From Echinostoma caproni (lineage: Eukaryota; Platyhelminthes; Trematoda; Plagiorchiida; Echinostomatidae), in the NCBI GenBank assembly GCA_900618425.1, contig UZAN01039631.1, forward strand, positions 1-64,000: DNA of 64,000 bases, in the 5' to 3' direction. The translations under genes and the position numbers were made by a program. This document shows positions 47,138-61,300 of the stretch, piece by piece (positions within the stretch are counted from its first letter, which is position 1; the number at the start of each line of letters is the position of its first letter). The notes beneath the pieces are model-generated. The model made no database searches and was not told where the DNA came from. It worked only from the letters and a program-made list of their open reading frames with translations.

Positions 47138-50100
47138 TTTTAGAGAATTAAGGCTGGGTTATTTAAATAGACGCATACGCTTTTCAAATAAGGCGATGAA
47201 GCATTGATTCGATTCAATGTTGTGTATGAATTTGGAAACAAACAGTATATGACATTTGAGTTTATGCATCAGTCTAAAACGAGACATTGGTGGCTATTAA
47301 CCAGTGAGGTTTTCAGTCTAATAGCCCTTGAGCTGAATGCTATTGTCTTAGCTAGGAGATGGTATGTATAAGCAAGGTACGACCGTTGGTCAACGTGATA
47401 TGGGAGATTTAAATGCTGTAAAACCAAACTTCCGTAAGAGAAACCAATGATAGTTACTCAAAAGAAAATGATTAAATTACTAACTTTGTCCTCTAAATAT
47501 AAATCTTTATCCTAAGATATGACTGTCAAGCAAATGCGGACAGATTGCATGACCGGTAAAGTTACATGGATCGTACACATCCGTAATGGTTTAGCCTTTA
47601 CCACTGGACTCTAGAGACTTATATAACGGTTTTTTCTATTTTGATTAAATTAAATTCATGTTTATTTGATGGAATTATATGGTCAATTTGCCTACACCTC
47701 ATTCAAACAGACGTCTGGAATGGAGAAGATACTTCGAACGAAAATCGATCACCATCAACAGTTGTAGATCACTGAAAGAATAAATTTACTTTGCAGTTAA
47801 TTTTAAAATGCAGCGCAAATGGACAGACAAAAACGCCCCTTACGCTGGTTGTAAAGCCCAAGGTGACGAGTGGGTGACAATACAAATTTTATGACGTAAT
47901 TAAAATGAACCATTATTGAATTAGTTAGTTGCTTGCTATTTCATTGCGACTGCCTCAGTGTTGCGTTGCAATATTGATTTTCCTGAACCAAAAGTGAAAC
48001 TTATATGAGTGTTTTCGTCAAGTATCTACTTCACCTGGAGTGCAGAGTCATCTTTATTCGTAGAACCAAAAGATCGTCTCGTACTTGCTTGTCGATTAAT
48101 CGTTCCTAGCAATCCGTTTAGTTTCCAAAGACATGGAACACTATAAATCGCGTGTTAAAAACAATCAATCAATGGAAACGCACTCGCGGGTGGGTACTAC
48201 ACCGGCAATATGTGTTTGTCAGTCTCTACTCATTATTCCTATTTGGAATCAAACTAATGTAATATAATAATCCACTTTTTCTTATAAGTGAACAACCAAC
48301 GCTACGCATTTGCCGCCTTTTCGCAGTATGCCCTTCAATTGCACACTTGCATCGGTCCTAATATCGAGCTTAGATTGCACTGTAGTGGCTTCACTTTCCT
48401 ATTAGTGTATTATCATTTTGCAACTCACTTCTCTTCCCATGCTTAGCGTTTAGATTATGTTAAAGCTCAATCCCAAGGCATCATCAGGAGAATGTTTTAT
48501 TTGCACAAAACTGACCCTACTAAAAACATTTTTTCTTTTGAACTAAGTAAACAAATCAGTGATTATGATTGCATCCTCTCACGGAGATAAACAGAACCGC
48601 GTGTTAATCAAATCAGAGGAAGCAGTATTTAAAGTGTTTCATGCACCACCGACAACCTCATCAACACGTATTGCTTCTATTTAGTTAAAAGGCAAATGTC
48701 ATCATCTGTGTCGACCAGAGGACATTTTTGTCCATTGCTCTCGCCCCTGTCAATATCTAGTTTTAATTAACTTTCTTCAATTTTGGACAACTGGAAACTG
48801 TTTGTAAGCAATGCATTTTTTTGCAACACAATACCCTAGCTGACACACATCAAAATATCTTTGACACTGATTCCGTAACACAGTGGTATTAGCTTTCTTT
48901 TTATGTTTCTTTGACGAAGTGTTTCTTCAGTTAGGTTCTTATTGCTTTTCCTGGGGCTGCTTTAAAAGCTTTGGACATAATTTGTTATTTTAAAGTTCAA
49001 GAAGGACAGTGTGTTTACGAACACACAAAAATTACTGAACTTAAATCAATCAGAATGAAAGAATTGTTATAAGTTTAGTGGTGAACTTTCTTCATATTGT
49101 TTCCATATATCGGTTTGGACTTTCATGCTATAGTATTAGATTCATGTAATCGTACGAAGAGTGATTTGATTGAGATCAATCTATGGCATTCCTTCGGGGC
49201 TTTCTAGCGCGCTTGGTTTTGTTGTTGACTGTGTGCAGATAGCGTGTTTTCGTCAGATTTGGGTTAGAGTTTCTCAACTCGAAATTACTCCAAAATCAAA
49301 CTGAACGTCACTCATACGTATTTCATCTTGTTATGCCCAGCTGTTGGAACTATTCACGTGGAATAATCAATCGAGAGAGAACTGGTTAGTGAATAATGAT
49401 GAATGATTGATCCACGACGGTCAGTTGAGGATGAGGAATGGCTTGTGTTGAATATTTTTTATAGCTGTCTCATTTAATTGCAATCTGCATAATGTGATGC
49501 AGTTCACATGCAGTCAGTTTGCAACATAACCACAAAGATTGAACGGTGAAAATCGATTTTGACTGTACGAATTCCCGATATATGGGATAAAGAATTCACT
49601 TATGTTTTATTTTGTCTTTTTTTCATAAATTTGTGAATTAAAACGTTCTACATCTGACTTTTGGTAAATATTGTGATGCTCTGGTCCGTAGATTAGACAA
49701 CGTTTTTTATCAAAATAAGAACGTTGTATGAGTTCGAGCATGGCTTGGTCAGAAAAACAGTCAGTGTAGTGACGATGTTTAAAGTTGGGCCAATATTAAG
49801 AACTGAAAATTTACTGAACCTTTTATAACCTGATTGCATGATATTACAATAGGATTCGGTAGTTTTGCAGTCTGTATTTATCTCTTTGACCTAATGTTTC
49901 TTTCTATTTTGAATTTACAAAATAGTAGAACATATTCCCGTTTATCTTTTATGGCCTAGGCTGCTTTTTGGATTCCAGGCGACAATTATTTATATGACGC
50001 ATTTGCAAAGAAGGCTGCAGAAAACTAATGACTTCAACTCATTTGCCTGGTGTTATACATGAAGAAATAACTTGACAGAAACGTACTGTATGGCAAACTC

Positions 50101-51120
50101 ATAGAAATATTTTCAGTATGGCATCAAAAGTAAACCGTGTCATTATTGGGGATTCCGTTATACATGATACGCTAACTCCATGTTCACCATAGCACGTGGT
50201 TTATACACGGCATGTAAAATAACACCTTGAACATTTATTAATGATATACACTTCACCCAATTCGAAATCCTTCTTGGAAGAATACTGAAAGCAAAACTCG
50301 TGGTTATAGATTGCAGAGCATGAGTTGATCACAGATGAGATCAATTGAATTTACTTTCATTTCAGAACAGTCCAAACTATTTTAATCCCAAATGTATAGA
50401 TTGGAAATCCCGACGTTTTGTAATTCCGTTATTTTTCCGTTACCGTCTAATCTTCGTGTGAAATTAATGATTGATGATCGTTTTGGTGTATTTCCCTTGG
50501 AGAAACAAACGGTATTGATTTCCCATTGTCCCTACCTTGAGTTGTTTCGCAACGTCATCCGTTTTGTCAATGTATCAGCCTGTTTCATTCACTCAAACAT
50601 CATCTATGCAATCGGGTACTGTTTGTTTCAGTTCACTTAACTTAGCGTTACTTTTAACTGGCAGCACAATCGATACAGATCCAATTTGTCGCCTCTCCCC
50701 AACACAACGGACTGCAATTGAATCATCAGTGAATCTCCAATTATTATTTCGCTTTGAATGGTAGCATGCACGGCACAATTCTCGAGGAGATTAAATTGCC
50801 GTAAGAAGTCGTCATGAATCAGCAGTTTCATTAGCATAATATTTTACTGGTCTTCCTCATGTCAAATTGATGATCAAATGAAACATTTCAGCACCGTCTT
50901 ATTGTCAACGTGTTGTGAAATTTAAAAAAAACAGATTGGCCACATGCTGGTGATGAAGGATTTGATTTGATCGTACAGCCAATAGAGTGGAATGTTACCA
51001 ACCTAGTGATGACTCCAAAGGCGAGTACTGAGATGAGCGAGCTGTGATGCCAGCAACAAGCTTGTAAAATTCGGTTTTGCTATAGCGTGTCTAATGAAAA
51101 TGAGAAACAGTTCAATCATC
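47138..51120. other. Unassigned DNA
   Basis: Only a cluster of short overlapping plus-strand frames at about 50345-50764 stands out (NLRVKLMIDDRFGV, LLTGSTIDTDPICRL), with no clear family. No repeat was recognised elsewhere in the span. Confidence 0.4.
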
Positions 51121-51121
51121 T

Positions 51122-51250
51122 GCCGAGTGACCAACTGGTTAGTATACTTGCATCTAACCTGTGCGGTCTGGGGGTTCTATCCTCACTTGAGTCTGTAAAC
51201 TCGTGCAGCTGATGAATCAGCTGCTCAGTACGTCTCAGTTTTCAAATTAA
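51122..51250 (+). repeat. tRNA-derived SINE candidate
   Basis: GCCGAGTGACCAACTGGTTAG at 51122 resembles a tRNA 5' end with an A box, and GGGGGTTCTATCCTCACTTG at about 51170-51190 resembles a B box with T stem. Spacing is as in a tRNA. A short palindromic tail, CAGCTGATGAATCAGCTG, follows at 51209-51226. The order tRNA-like head then unrelated tail is that of a SINE. Confidence 0.5.
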
Positions 51251-54200
51251 CCATTTGTTTTGCACTTTACATGATGAAATTCACAAGACAACATAAGATG
51301 GCGGTCAAGCTGGATATATGTCACACAGCAAGGGACGCAAAAACAGACTTACTTAATCCAAATTTTTAAAGGAGATCGATTTAAAGATCACACGTCTCAG
51401 ATTCTAAAGAACATAAGTCCAAGTGGTAGATGATGTGATCGCTTTTGGTTCTGTTTGGTTCAAAGAATTTGTTTTGGGATTTCATTACAGTTCCGAATTA
51501 TATCGCCCTACTACGTGGGTATCATATCATGATATTTCATGTGATTTTGATTGTCGTGCCATTTGACGTACCCGATAAACCGCAAATCGGTTTGCAAATA
51601 TCTGGAAGCACGAATATTCAGTGATGTAATGTTAGTACATGTGTGTGAATGGTTGCGATATTCATAAATGAACTGCTTTGCGCTGAAGCTATACCTTTCT
51701 GACGTTTTTGTATTATTATTTGGCAAAATCACTCCTCAACACAAGCGGATTTTCAGACACTGTTTCTTACTGGATACTTTTAAGAACGATAGGCAATTTG
51801 TTCACACACAAAACCAACGTCAACTGGAGCAAACCTACCAAAACTACCATTACATGTACTACTGTTACTATTAATTTTGCTACAGTACATCACCGAATCA
51901 ACTTGTAAACTCAGTGATAGCTATACATGTCGTGTCGTAAGAAGAGTACTTGATAAAAGAACTATGGATGAAACAGTGTACAGGGTTTTTCTTTTGTGCA
52001 ACAACTTAAATCAAACCAACTGTCTTGTGTAGTCGAGTTGTTCCCTTTGTTCTTTCAGCTTGGAATAAGCAACAAATTTATGCAGTCTGTTAAAAATGTG
52101 CATGAATATTTAGTGTTGCTTTGATCATCATCCAACTACTAGCGCACGTATGTTCTGGGATTAATAACGGATACAGTGTGTTTTCCTTCGCTTTACATTG
52201 AAACTGATAAAAAATGTGTATTCAAATAAACCTTTATTCGACTTATACATCAACACTGTCACACGCACAACGGTAGCAATTGTTGGCCAATGCTTTCGAT
52301 GACCAATGGTGATGAAACTGTTCCGTCTTAAATAAAATATATCGATCAGTCCGAATATAACTTAGTTGCTCACATGAATTTCACACATTCCTTTAGCATG
52401 TGATGTCTCCAGTTACATCCTGATACGGATTAGCAAATATACAAATCCATCACATCCGCAAATCGTTTTCTAATTTTGTCCTATTGTACCAAACAAACAG
52501 TTTTAAATCCAAAAGCAGAGAACCAAAGAAAAGGTTCTGGGTTGTTTTAGTTTTTACTAGTTTTGCGTATAATCACGTGACAGTTTAATCTGTCAGATAT
52601 GCCCATCTGCCCCCAGTGCAAAGGATAAGAATAAATCTGTTGACATAGAAATAAAATGCTCATCAATTGCGAACAAATTACGCACAACACAATCCCGCCA
52701 TTGATGAATCAAATAGTTCTCGGTGGTTCAGAATTGGAAACGTCAAACCCTACCGGTTTCACGTTGTACATTTATGGAAAAAATCAATATATCATTGTCT
52801 TCATCCGATTTGAACTTTTGTACTAAGTTCTGGTGTTTGTACGCAGCACGTTTGCTTCACTGAACCAATTACTGACCTAAATGTCTGTTAGTAGATGACG
52901 GTTTCACATAACCATCACATGAGCATGAGCATTTCATCGTGGCGGAGTATAATGACAGGCAACAAGTATTTTCGCTGAATTTGATCAAATATATAGATGT
53001 CACAGAGACGATCATATCGAGGTAGAAGAAACATGTAAATGATAGAACCTTAATCCTAATTTGCTGCAGAAGACTGCTCATTGATTATTGTCACCGTTCA
53101 AACATTTTTTTTATTATATATGTGCATATAACATTAAAGACACAATTCATTGACACAATTTCTCTAAATTTATTTGTTCTACTCCTTAACGTTTTCAACC
53201 CACAATAGTAGAAGATTTCTGCATTTGTAGATTTGGTCTGTAGATGTATTGCAATAGCTGCGTGTATTGTGCTTTAATTTTGATTTCTACCATAAATGGT
53301 TTTCGAATGAGAACAAAACTTCTTTTTCTCTTTTGTAATTTGGAGTTTGAGTGCCAGTGGTTAAATTGTTTCCTCCATTATTTCATTTCAAGCGTATCTG
53401 TGAGATCAAGAATTCTCTATCGGTCGAACAATTTGCAAACGCACACAAACGCGCATACACACACTTTCATTCAATGAAAGCGTATTGTATTTAGTAACCT
53501 AAGGAATAAATGAACTGTAAATGTAATGCCTGAAGCGATTAATCAAAAACGTATTTTCCATTGCTTTTTCTTCAGTTTCTTCCTTTGCATCGATTATCAT
53601 CTCATATGCATTCTTTTATTCTCGTTCGACTTCCATCACTGTTCTACATGTGAATGGTAATATTAAGCAGTCTATTCAGCTTAATCTGTAGCATTTAATA
53701 AGCATTGAAATTATTTCATTCTCTCCTCAAAAAGTCGTCTAAACATGAGGAAAACCTTCTCAAAGTTTTTCTACTTATTGAATAAGTAGAGATACCATAT
53801 AGGACGACTGAAAATTCAAATGATGTCCACTGATTGATACGGTAAACACTTCCTGATTCAATCCGCTACTAGTTATTTAAGGTCAAAAGGAACAGATCCT
53901 ATTTTCCGAATTGTTTCCTTTCTTACATTTACGCATTGTTCAGAAGGCAGTAGCTATTTAGATGAATTGTTTTCAACGCTTAGAACCTATCTCATCGAAT
54001 GGTACGTCCAGTGGGACCAACTAACTATCCTATATTGAAATCTGTGAACGATAACCTGTTCCGCGAGAAATTCTTTTCAGACAACCAGCCTTCACGTGTG
54101 GATTTCAAAGGAAGTAGTGCGAACCAGTTAGTGTGTGCGTATTTTGTCATTCAATTCACATTTATGCATCTGAGTTGACCTTGCTGACCGTGTTGAATGT

Positions 54201-55253
54201 TCATACATGATTACGTGAGCATTTGTATGTAGACGATATGCGTGCTCATTAAAAAACTATGTCGCCCTTCTGACTCGTGGTATATGTTGTTAATTTAGTT
54301 GATCAATTGGAAGTGGTGTTTAAATATACCTTTTGAACTTGCGTCAGGAAATAAAATATACTTGCATACTGACATAGAATATCGATCATCAAAATGTGAG
54401 TTACTGTCAATTTTACAGCGAGAGAATATTTCGAAAGTTTCACAAAATACAACGATCCATGAACTCATCATTTAGGTGTCACCCACAATACTGGAAAAAA
54501 ATACTGTAGTCAGTATTATAAGGAATCGCGTTGAGGCTGTTCACTGGGTCGGTAAAAGTTCGAACTCTGAAGCACTGAGATGCAAGTCACTTGAAAAACC
54601 CAATTACTCTCTATCAACTGGCTCTACAGTAGCTTGAACAAACATTTCAAGAACCAAATAACCAAAAATTAAACATGTTTAAATACTTCCAATTTAAACA
54701 GTGATTTACACTTTCTACCCATAAAGTGGTACTTGAAGGCACTTTTACCGGTACAGTTAAATCGTGGACAAGAACCTTGGATAAAGTGTTTCAAAAAAGG
54801 TTTTACTAATCAGACGTTAAAGCTTTGAATGACTTTAAGCAAGGGTTTCTTGGAAGCGAGTGGGTGATAGAAATAACGATGATGCTTCTATCGTGCGAAA
54901 TCACTTTCGTCATCACCGTGAAGGAATATCTTGAATAACTCACATTATTTTCGGTCTTTCAAGTCAACGTAACTCATTTAGAGGTTTTTTCTACGCGCCA
55001 AAAGATTATACCATGACAGTGTATGACATCATTTAGATTTATTCAACAAAACGTTTGAATGATATACTGGTGATACACCATACGAAGTCAACTAAAACCA
55101 GATTTTAAGTGTGTTTTTATACAGAATTAGAGTAACTTCTGGTTTGAACGATAGATCAACCAGCATTGGCCGAAATGACGANTCCGATAAATGGTTATAG
55201 TTTCACAGTGCATGCTATCGTTTTTTTGTACAAATACCGATTTATCTGATTTT
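51251..55253. other. Unassigned DNA
   Basis: A CA-rich stretch lies at about 53436-53464. No coding frame with recognisable features and no transposon motif was found. Confidence 0.45.
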
Positions 55254-55332
55254 GTTAGCTGGTTAGTGGCTCATCATGCAGTATGAATACCCTCTGCTCA
55301 CATTTTACGGTCTTGGTTTCGGTCCCCGGTGC
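55254..55332 (+). repeat. tRNA-like SINE candidate
   Basis: TTAGCTGGTTAGTGGCTCATC is an A-box-like start and TTGGTTTCGGTCCCCGG, about 60 bases on, is a B box with part of its T stem. The middle does not fold as an anticodon arm. An ambiguous base lies just left of it at 55182. Confidence 0.45.
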
Positions 55333-57453
55333 TGTCCATCGTCTCACGCCATTGATGGTAGCCGGCATATGTGAAACAACTGTGTATGACGTCTCAACTT
55401 TGATTTGATATTTCTGGTTTCAAATCTACTATGCTTGATTGAAAATCAAAAACTTTGTCCCGCGTTACTCCATTCTCAATGAATAAGTATTCTCAAGAAG
55501 AGCATAGAAGCAAAGAACGCTATTACTGCCGCCTCACCGTATTTTTGTAACTTGCTATCTCATTCCAATTTCCATTTATTCAAATTTGAACTGCTTATTG
55601 GGTAACAGATCTCATTACATTATAATCTACTAAATACGCAGTATCCAAATCCTTATATCTTTTAAAATATATACCTTATATAACACTATTTCATATCTAT
55701 AAAATAGTGACAGCATATTTTAATCACAGTCTGTTGGTAGCTCTTTACCAGAATGCATTTATGTTTTTCCGTTTAACCCTACTGGCCTCTATCGCTGTAG
55801 TACTCTGACCTTTACCGTTTGACTGCCTAAGATTGCCAACGTAATCGAAAATGATCACTTATTTTAAATTGGCTAGACCACTTTGTTCTGCCCTTGTAAG
55901 TGCCAACGTGAATGTAGACGATAGACGGATAATTGTAAAGTCCCATGTGATTGCTTTCTGATTTTTAAATTTAAAAACTTCAACTAATTATTCTTCTTCT
56001 CAAAGAAAACAGAGATATTAGAATGAATATTATTAAACAGTACACATACAGTGATCAAATGATTAGGATAGGTAAAAATCAAACCATTCTTGATATCATA
56101 TTTATGAGAAACAGCCAAAAAATGATCCTGCAATCGTCTTTCAATCATTCCTAGGATTACGTCAGCAAATGTTGGGCCCGGGAACTGCTGATTACTACGT
56201 TTGTAAAAATGGACTCAACATCAACAAATGAGTATTTGGTTCTTCTAAGTGATTGACACTTTGGCTGCTCCAAGCTTGATCACCCAACTCAGTTCCGGTC
56301 GAAAGGGACTTGCATTGTTGCACGAGTTACTTGTGGTACCCAAAAACGCATCGTGATATTTGATGCCTACTACTTCGAACGCAGGCAGAATGCGAAACTG
56401 CATAAGCCTAGGTGGTTGTGTAAATGTAGATTTCGAAACGCCTCCGTTTACCTTCCTCCGTGGTACGAATAATCAACTTGCAAAGTACCATAATTATGAA
56501 CGTTATTTTGCAAACAAAGAATGCATATGTATGCTGCAAATCAATTTGTACAGGCGCTCAGCATAACGTTCAGAGTAGACTTCACCATAGAATTAGCAAA
56601 AAGCTGTGCGAAACTTTCGAACCCAAATCCGGCAATACATTGAACCAACGTTTAGTAGACTGGGACGTTAATTAGACTGCTCCAAAACAGTGTTGTACTT
56701 AGATGATTATATAGATATATGTCGTATGATGCATTTTCGTTGTGAATGAAAAAGAAACTCACAAATCTGTATGGCTCAATATCGAACATGACACATCTCC
56801 AAACACAGACCAGTGAGATGAAATAGCGGTTTGCGGCGATAAGCAGTTCAAAACGAACTGACACTAGAATTCGGAGTGTCATAATTCTTTTAACCTATTG
56901 ACCGGTTTACATAGAAACGGTATCAGTGGTGATAGTGAGAGCTTGGTTGTCAGAGATTCCGTATTTCTGATAGTATCGACCAAGTCGTTGGTAACATGCG
57001 ATTTCTTTCCCTCCCCAAACAAATCGCGTCTAATCCGTTTAATGACAATTCTCACGAATTTCCCATCTCATACTTATTAGATGGAGCGTTCTGTTTGCCA
57101 ACTGATCAAGCTTCGACCGAATCTCAGTGCGAGGAGTGTATGACTACTCCATAAAAGATAGTGAAAAATTCACTGTTAAAATGGACTTGGTGAAACAGTT
57201 TCACGTATTCTGTACAATAAAATCAACTAGATTTGTTTATTATTGTTTATTATTACCATTTTTATTATTTACTTATTTATTTAGCAGTTGAATAAACAAT
57301 ATCATAAGGTTTTGAGTATATGCTGCTTATGCGCGATTTTCTTTCACATTAACAATTCTGTTACGGCCAGTGGGTTAATGCTCTTAAATTACGTGACTGA
57401 ATGATCCTAGCTTTGTCTTGACCGATTATCCAGCCTGGAAAGGTTCTGTCCTC
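55333..57453. other. Unassigned DNA with AT-rich simple sequence
   Basis: A TTTATTA-type simple sequence occupies about 57232-57283. Frames at 56360-56675 and 56898-57080 are open but have no recognised family. Confidence 0.4.
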
Positions 57454-57989
57454 TTACCGAGCAATATCAAAAACAACGAAGCATTTCATACCCTTATCGC
57501 GACAAGTAGTGTTGAGCACACCAGATGTAATGCATTCTAAAATGTTTTTTGACACTACCCTGAGTTTTCTTAGATATATTGTCCAAATTATAACCTTAAC
57601 AAGTGCCAATAAATGATTCACACTTTCATGGTTACGTTTCTTCCAAAGTTCATGGTGGGTGAAACTGTGTAGCTTTGATTGCCAAGGTAAGATCACAGAA
57701 CCTAGGTATTGAACACAAATCAAGTCAAGTAAATACTGTAAGGTGAATTGAGAACTTTGTGTTCACTGTGGTATTTGAAACTCAAATGCTTTGTTTATTA
57801 AGGAATTAAAGTACAAGGAAACTAATATATATGTATATATGATGGAACTACTTCTAATCAGCTGAGTAACATCACAATCACGACGTTTAGTGATTGTACC
57901 CCACCGAATACCTCAATAAATAAAAAGTATCAAAAGAGCGATGAATTGTTGTGCGAAAACGTAAAACCTTGTACTTGTTCACTTTTGCT

Positions 57990-58170
57990 GAAGTGTAAAG
58001 ATATTTACTTAAAAAGGGAGTAACTGGATGAAAAATAATTTTATAATAATTAGGGTTTTGGAAGAACAAACTCAACTGAATATGGGTATGCGATCCAACA
58101 GTCACATGATATTGTCTGCGAGTAAATCGTCTGTCCTTAAGGCGCGAACCAGCAAGAATTAGGTATGGTA
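57990..58170 (-). other. Candidate exon-like stretch
   Basis: Within a 139-codon minus-strand opening (58306-57887), the part GSRLKDRRFTRRQYHVTVG followed by SHTHIQLSLFF alternates polar and hydrophobic residues like beta strands and recalls the W.I.......I.L.F part of CUB domains. A possible acceptor (TTTACTCGCAG) lies inside it. No donor was identified. Confidence 0.18.
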
Positions 58171-58306
58171 CACCGGGTAGAATGCAAGTGCATAAAAACC
58201 AGTTCGAATAGAATAAAATGATCAATACAATGAAAAAACGGTATTCTTCTAAAAGTTTGATCAATACGCAAAGATCACATTCGGTTTTCGAATAAAATCC
58301 CGCCAA

Positions 58307-61300
58307 GTTTATTCCCCTTGCAAACTGTGGGAACCACTGATAACAAGTACAGTATTCAAACTACTTGTGTTCTAGTTCTGCTACGTCAACAAGAAAGAAT
58401 ATGACAATAAAAATCATTACTAGACGACCAAAAGAATAGCACTTCTGACATAGACGGTACCATCAATAGAAACTGAGTAAATATAAAATGTCTGTCGGAC
58501 ATTGACCCGACTGCCATGTTATTAGCAAACTGAATAAACATGTAATATGTATTAGTAATTAATAATAATGAACGGAATAAAATGGCACCATGTGGCTCTC
58601 CAAAACTCAAAGAAAGTGGGACAGATAAAACATTAAAGACCAAACGAACGAAGTAAATTAGGACCTACCGGTAATATCATCTTCGATGCATACTCGCGAC
58701 CATGTGGGTAGTATGACTTCTTGTAGTGCAGAAAGTAACTTATAGCCGTGAATTCAATTTGGGAAATTGCTCTCACCAAGAACACACAAAAACCTCCCCA
58801 GAAATATGACAATTGTTCAAATATGTGAGTGATACAGATAATAGTGTCCCAAGTAGATGGTTAGCCGCGGAGAGCAAACAGGATTTGATCGTCAAAGTTG
58901 ATGTGCACATAAACGGTGTAAAGATACGCCAACCTAGAGTCCTAAATAAAATAGTTGTTTAGGACAGAAGCGGAAATTTTCTATTTCGTTCATTGAAACG
59001 GAGATACTGCATACAGTTATGTTATTTTTCCTTTTATTCATACATCTGCTGAACCATAATGAATAGCGCGGGGTGGATAATTCAACCAGCAGGTTTTTAA
59101 ACTCATTGGTCGAATTATGTATTGCGAAATTACCTCGTATCATTGTTGAACACAGTGCACAGTAGAATGCTTTCCCGTTTTAAAAAGTCAAAAATGTGTG
59201 TTAGCCCAGATAAATCGGAAAAGTTACATAGACTTGATTGTTATTACTATCTACAATGAAAAGGAGAAGTTTGTGTGAGGAACAGGGTCTAATTTGCATT
59301 CATCCACTATATTCGGGTAGTTCGGATATCATAAAGAACGGTATCATTTAATATTGGATACACTAGTGGAACAAAAGCTGCTCAGAGAATGTTTTACGTT
59401 CAACTGGTAGAGGCGATATTATTGTGGGGTTTCGACAAACGGAGTATTGCCTTTGACAGAATGTATCCTTTGGCTGCGTTGTTCTCAGCTGAGAGTATTT
59501 TCCGGCTTTCGAATTCCTGTGAGTGGATCAATTAATAAATATTATTCAAATGGCGCATGAGTCCCGAGAACTGAAATGTTTTTGGGTATCCATTATCAAT
59601 CCTTCAAGGTTGAAGTGAAAAAATATCAAAAACATGCCGCGGATTTCTACAAACCACCACTGCAAGGATTGGTTTTCGAGTGCTAGAAGCAACATGTAGT
59701 AATCTCAAACCGCTGTATCTCCTCCACGCCGTTTGATTTGAACTTCCCACTTACTTAAACATTGAGCACTAAATTGGTAAATCAAGATAGTATTTGCAGT
59801 CCTCGTACCAGAGCTCAATTGGTCCTCATTTTACTGCAATAAATTTCGCGGCTTTGTATTTAAAAGTTACGAACAAGATTCGTCATTTCCTAGATTGACT
59901 GTGTTGTATCCTAAGTAGGATATTTTCATTTCCAGGAGATGCATGCCCTAACGTGCTAGTATCACTTGGTATAAACTGCGATGAATGAAATATGATGGAA
60001 CTTGATGTGACATTTTATTATTGTTCTCCTCAGTCATATATCGATTAATGTTTATTGTTAAGTAGTAAGGTTTTATACTATGACTGACAACGAGCAATGG
60101 GTATATGTTTTATTATTTTAGACTTATCAGTCATGCGTTTCGGGACCCAAAATTTATATCATAGTGTATGGACCAGGAACCTTGCCCCTTAGCTACAGGG
60201 TCGACAGCATACACCCCAATTATTCACTTATATGGTTTCATTGGATTAGATGCGAAATCCTAGAGACCGGGCGTGGTTAACTGTAAGACTCTCGCTCCTT
60301 GTGAATTCGGTAATTTTCTAATCGTTTTGTACATTTTATTTGTGGAGAAGCTCTGTACAAAGGCTGACATAGTGTCGTCTGAGGGGTAAGCTAATCGTCC
60401 AATGTCAGTCTTCGTCCACCAGTGGAATGTATCTAGTAGCTGGGAAATTTACTTACTCCACAATTTCCTGACGGATTGGCAAAGAGTAAATTGTGGCATG
60501 TTCAAACATTTATTTCGATATTTTATAAAAATTGGTGCAATGTTTTGTATTACCGGGAATGAAGCATGTTTGGAGGTACAGTGAGGCTGATGTCATAACA
60601 TTACTGCAACATAAACTGTGGTTTGACTGGAGACACAATTATTCTGACCAGTATGATTCTCAATCAGACGTTTATTGTCAAATATGGATTTTGCTATTGC
60701 AGTTATACATATTTTGATCAGAAGCCGTCATCGTTTGAATGACAACATATTTGTTATAATCTCTTGCTTGACATTTCATGTTGAACATGCATTATAGATA
60801 AATGAAACTATGAACTATTATGCATCTAAGTAGTCCGTAGTGAATGGTTCACTGTATAAATCTGTGACCATTGGATTTGGATTAGTTGAATATTCGATCG
60901 ATTAATTAGCCAAAGATAAACCCCCTTTTTCATTCATTATTAAAAACTTTCATGATCAACTACGAAAATACCATCGTCACATGAGAGTTTACATTCAAAT
61001 ATCTGCAATTGCAAGCGGAAACCTCATGCAAAGTTTAGCTGTCTTGTAACTCTAATCGTTCTGTTATAATAAAAGCGAAGGAAACCTGGTTGTGCAACAT
61101 TTTCATGGCAATGTAGTTGCATATATGCGATCGGATTTTTTGCTACTCGAATCAATTTTAAGGGTTTAAGGAATTTATCTATTACTTATTTGCATCATTT
61201 TTTTATTTCAGAATGCTAAGGGACGCATAGCTTTTTCAACCAAATCGGAGGATATGTGCTTATCAATCAGCACATTGTATGAACAGAATTTCAGCATTCA

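Noticed and set aside
51205..51245. Hammerhead-like CTGATGA in the SINE tail
   Set aside because: The CTGATGA is part of a simple palindrome and no GAAA core partner follows.
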